Of a DNA stretch of 64,000 nt, positions 60,782 to 64,000 are shown in pieces (the first letter of the stretch is position 1; each line of letters starts with the position of its first letter). The stretch is from an uncultured bacterium (GTDB taxonomy: Bacteria > Myxococcota_A > Polyangia > Polyangiales > Houyiibacteriaceae). The stretch is from NCBI GenBank assembly GCA_938024995.1, contig CALJDU010000020.1, positions 86,848-150,847 of the forward strand, written 5' to 3'. Below the pieces are notes generated by a model, which saw nothing but the letters and a program-made list of their open reading frames with translations, was not told the origin of the DNA and did not search any database. A program made the translations under genes and the position numbers.

Positions 60782-62941
60782 GTGGGGAGCCGCGTCCACT
60801 TCCGAACCTGTTCCCTGTGTGAGGCGATGTGTGGCCTCAAGATCGAGCTCTCCGAAGGCCGCGTGACATCGGTCCGTGGCGATGAAGACGACCCGCTTAG
60901 CCGCGGTCACATTTGCCCCAAAGCGCCCGCGCTCGCGGAGCTCCACACAGACCCCGATCGAATCCGCGTTCCGCTTCTGAAGCGAGAAGATGGAACGCAT
61001 GAAGAGATCTCGTGGGAACGCGCGCTCACGATCGCGGCAACACGACTGCACGATATTCAACAAGCGCATGGGCGCGACGCGCTCGCCGCGTACATCGGGA
61101 ACCCCAACGTCCATAACCTCGGCGCGTTGATGTTCGGACCGAACTTCTTGAGGACGCTCCGGACCAAGAACCGTTTCAGCGCGACCTCGGTCGACCAGCT
61201 GCCGCACATGCTCACCTCGCAGCAGATGTTCGGGCATCAACTGCTGCTGCCGGTGCCCGACATCGATCGAACCCAGCTGATGATTATGGTTGGCGCGAAC
61301 CCGCTCGCGAGCAACGGGAGCTTGATGACCGCGCCTGGGATCCGTCGGCGTCTCCGCGAAATCAAAGAGCGCGGGGGGCGCGTGGTCGTGATCGATCCCC
61401 GCGTCACTGAGACCGCGCGCGTCGCGTCCGAACATCTCTTCGTCCGCCCGGGGACAGACTCCTTTGTCTTGCTTCGAATGCTCGCGAGGATGTTTGAGCG
61501 GGGCGCGAAGGTCGGCCGCCTCGCGGAGGTGACCGAGGGTCTCGCTCAGGTCGAGTCGCTCGTGAAGGAGCTCGCGTCAGCGGACCTCTGTACACGAACC
61601 GGCATTGACGAAGACACCATCGTACGGCTCGCAGATGAGCTCTACGACGTCGAGGGCGGCGCGCTCTACGGCCGCATGGGCACCGCGACGGTTCGTTTCG
61701 GCGCGCTCAACCAGTGGCTCATCAACCTGATCAACCTCACCAGCGGGAACCTTGATCGCGAAGGCGGCGTGATGTTCTCGACCCCGGCGCTCGACGGCTT
61801 AGCCGAGGCGGGCGGGCTCGGCGTGGGGCGCGGCGCGTTTGACCGCTTTCGGAGCCGCGTTCGCAAGCTGCCCGAGTTCGGCGGTGAGCTCCCGGTCGCT
61901 GTGCTCGCAGAAGAGATCGAGACCGGCGGCGAGGGTCAGATCCGGGCGCTCGTGACGGTCGCGGGGAACCCGGTTCTCTCGACACCCAACGCCGAGCGAA
62001 TGGACCGCGCGTTGAGTCGGCTCGACTTCATGGTGAGCGTCGACATCTATCTCAACGAGACCACCCGGCACGCGGATCTGATCTTGCCGCCCGTGTCTCC
62101 GCTTGAGCGACCGCATTACGACGTCGCGCTTCACCTGCTCGCGGTGCGCAACACCGCGAAGTTCAGCGAGCCGCTTTTCCCGGCGCCCGCGAACGCAAAG
62201 CATGACTGGCAGATCCTGAGCGAGCTGACGATGCGCTTGCTCCGTCTACGTGGCTCGCGGCGGCGCTATCTACGCGCGAAGATGCTCCACACACTGGGCC
62301 CGACGGGGTTGCTTGATCTGGGTCTCCGCGCGGGTCCCTACGGTCCGCGCGCGGGGGTCTTCGGGAGCGGGCTCACGCTCAAAAAACTCAAGCAGCGACC
62401 GCACGGGATCGACTTCGGACCGCTGGAGCCGCGCTTCCCGGAGCGTTTGCCGACCGGCCGCATCCAGGCCGCGCCCGATCGCTTCCTAGAAGATCTTGAG
62501 CGGCTCAAGCGCGAGCCGGAGCGCGAGGGGCTCCTCTTGATCGGTCGCCGACACGTGCGCTCCAACAACTCGTGGATGCACAACGTGCCGTCGCTGATGA
62601 AGGGGAAGGCGCGGTCGGCGCTCTTGATGCACCCGAACGACGCGGCGCTCCGCGGGCTGACAGGCGCGCGCCGCGTTATCGTGAAGTCGCGCGTCGGTGA
62701 GGTCGAGACCGAGGTGGTGTTGAGCGTCGACATGATGCCTGGTGTGGTCTCGCTCCCTCATGGTTTCGGGCAGTCCAAGAAGGGGACACAGCAATCGGTC
62801 GCGGTCGCGCGCGACAGCGCCAACGCGAACGTGCTGACCGATGAAGCGGACGTTGATCTCTTGTCGGGGAACGCGGTGCTGAACGGGGTCCCGGTCGAGG
62901 TGCTCGCGGTGACTGGTTCGAGCACACCCGAAGCGCGGTGA
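60782..62941 (+). CDS. molybdopterin oxidoreductase
   Basis: A large-subunit Mo/W-bisPGD enzyme of the DMSO-reductase family. The N-terminal [4Fe-4S] site is RTCSLCEAMCGLK with the fourth Cys in GHICPKA. Later motifs MVGANPLASNGSLM, ALYGRMGTATVRFGALNQW, NLTSGNLDREGG and VAGNPVLSTPNAERMD are typical. The usual Sec/Cys/Ser ligand position reads FSATSVDQLPH, so Ser or Asp may bind the metal; no in-frame TGA is present. GTG 60782 is the first good start after the pseudokinase, but the frame is open further upstream through an Asp-rich stretch. Substrate unknown. The GIDE-like gene follows by four bases. Confidence 0.9.
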   Translation: MGSRVHFRTCSLCEAMCGLKIELSEGRVTSVRGDEDDPLSRGHICPKAPALAELHTDPDRIRVPLLKREDGTHEEISWERALTIAATRLHDIQQAHGRDALAAYIGNPNVHNLGALMFGPNFLRTLRTKNRFSATSVDQLPHMLTSQQMFGHQLLLPVPDIDRTQLMIMVGANPLASNGSLMTAPGIRRRLREIKERGGRVVVIDPRVTETARVASEHLFVRPGTDSFVLLRMLARMFERGAKVGRLAEVTEGLAQVESLVKELASADLCTRTGIDEDTIVRLADELYDVEGGALYGRMGTATVRFGALNQWLINLINLTSGNLDREGGVMFSTPALDGLAEAGGLGVGRGAFDRFRSRVRKLPEFGGELPVAVLAEEIETGGEGQIRALVTVAGNPVLSTPNAERMDRALSRLDFMVSVDIYLNETTRHADLILPPVSPLERPHYDVALHLLAVRNTAKFSEPLFPAPANAKHDWQILSELTMRLLRLRGSRRRYLRAKMLHTLGPTGLLDLGLRAGPYGPRAGVFGSGLTLKKLKQRPHGIDFGPLEPRFPERLPTGRIQAAPDRFLEDLERLKREPEREGLLLIGRRHVRSNNSWMHNVPSLMKGKARSALLMHPNDAALRGLTGARRVIVKSRVGEVETEVVLSVDMMPGVVSLPHGFGQSKKGTQQSVAVARDSANANVLTDEADVDLLSGNAVLNGVPVEVLAVTGSSTPEAR

Positions 62942-62945
62942 CGCG

Positions 62946-64000
<1,055 letters not shown>

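Noticed and set aside
60782..62941. A selenocysteine-containing formate dehydrogenase
   Set aside because: No in-frame TGA at the active-site position; the region reads SATSVDQLPH.

Overview
The window is GC-rich, densely coded DNA from what looks like a predatory or soil deltaproteobacterium of the Myxococcota, probably Polyangiales/Sandaracinaceae-like. This is an inference from gene style. It carries two sigma-54 activators (one with an FHA domain, one with TPRs), three Ser/Thr kinase-like proteins (one with a PEGA domain), many lipoproteins with Asp/Ala/Gly-rich linkers, an HTH-citrate synthase pair, and a GldA/F/G-type ABC operon. No rRNA or other taxonomic marker is present. Most genes look chromosomal; the only mobile DNA recognised is a broken IS110 transposase at the right edge.

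Layout. 1-11.6 kb: the tail of a GAF protein; an FHA sigma-54 activator; a cluster of outer-membrane barrel, class III adenylate cyclase, Ser/Thr kinase with a degenerate receiver-like tail, and LysM/FecR/barrel protein; a signal peptidase I homologue lacking both catalytic residues; and a rhomboid protease. 11.6-25.4 kb: a duplicated hairpin element, prfC, an M1 aminopeptidase lipoprotein, an acyltransferase-like membrane protein, a MazG-like pyrophosphohydrolase, two divergent citrate synthase paralogues, tatB-tatC, an M32 carboxypeptidase and small exported proteins. 25.5-31.0 kb: one 5.3-kb gene encoding a death-like/effector-associated domain, an atypical kinase and a long TPR array.

31-48.7 kb: lipoproteins, a TPR-sigma-54 activator coupled to a lipoprotein gene, an MFS transporter, a START-like protein, a DUF962/Mpo1-like protein, an isovaleryl-CoA-dehydrogenase-like enzyme, three translationally coupled lipoprotein genes, and a Rieske oxygenase divergent from a TetR regulator. 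48.8-57.2 kb: a run of seven same-strand genes, read from high to low coordinate as ABC ATPase, permease, GldG-like, DUF4340, AAA ATPase, XPB-like helicase and DUF790 (Bax1-like) nuclease with a lysine-rich repeat tail. 57.2-64 kb: a PEGA-like membrane protein and lipoprotein divergent from a PEGA pseudokinase, then a molybdopterin oxidoreductase, a GIDE-like membrane protein and the IS110 remnant.

Themes. Several signalling proteins keep the fold but lose catalytic residues: pseudokinase, receiver-like domain without Asp, dead signal peptidase, degenerate NTPase domain. Stop/start overlaps (ATGA, GTGA, TTGA, TGATG) tie many neighbours together. Two unrelated genes share a TTGAT-N6-ATCAA palindrome ending exactly four bases before ATG, and several start codons have a -10-like hexamer so close that leaderless transcription is plausible.
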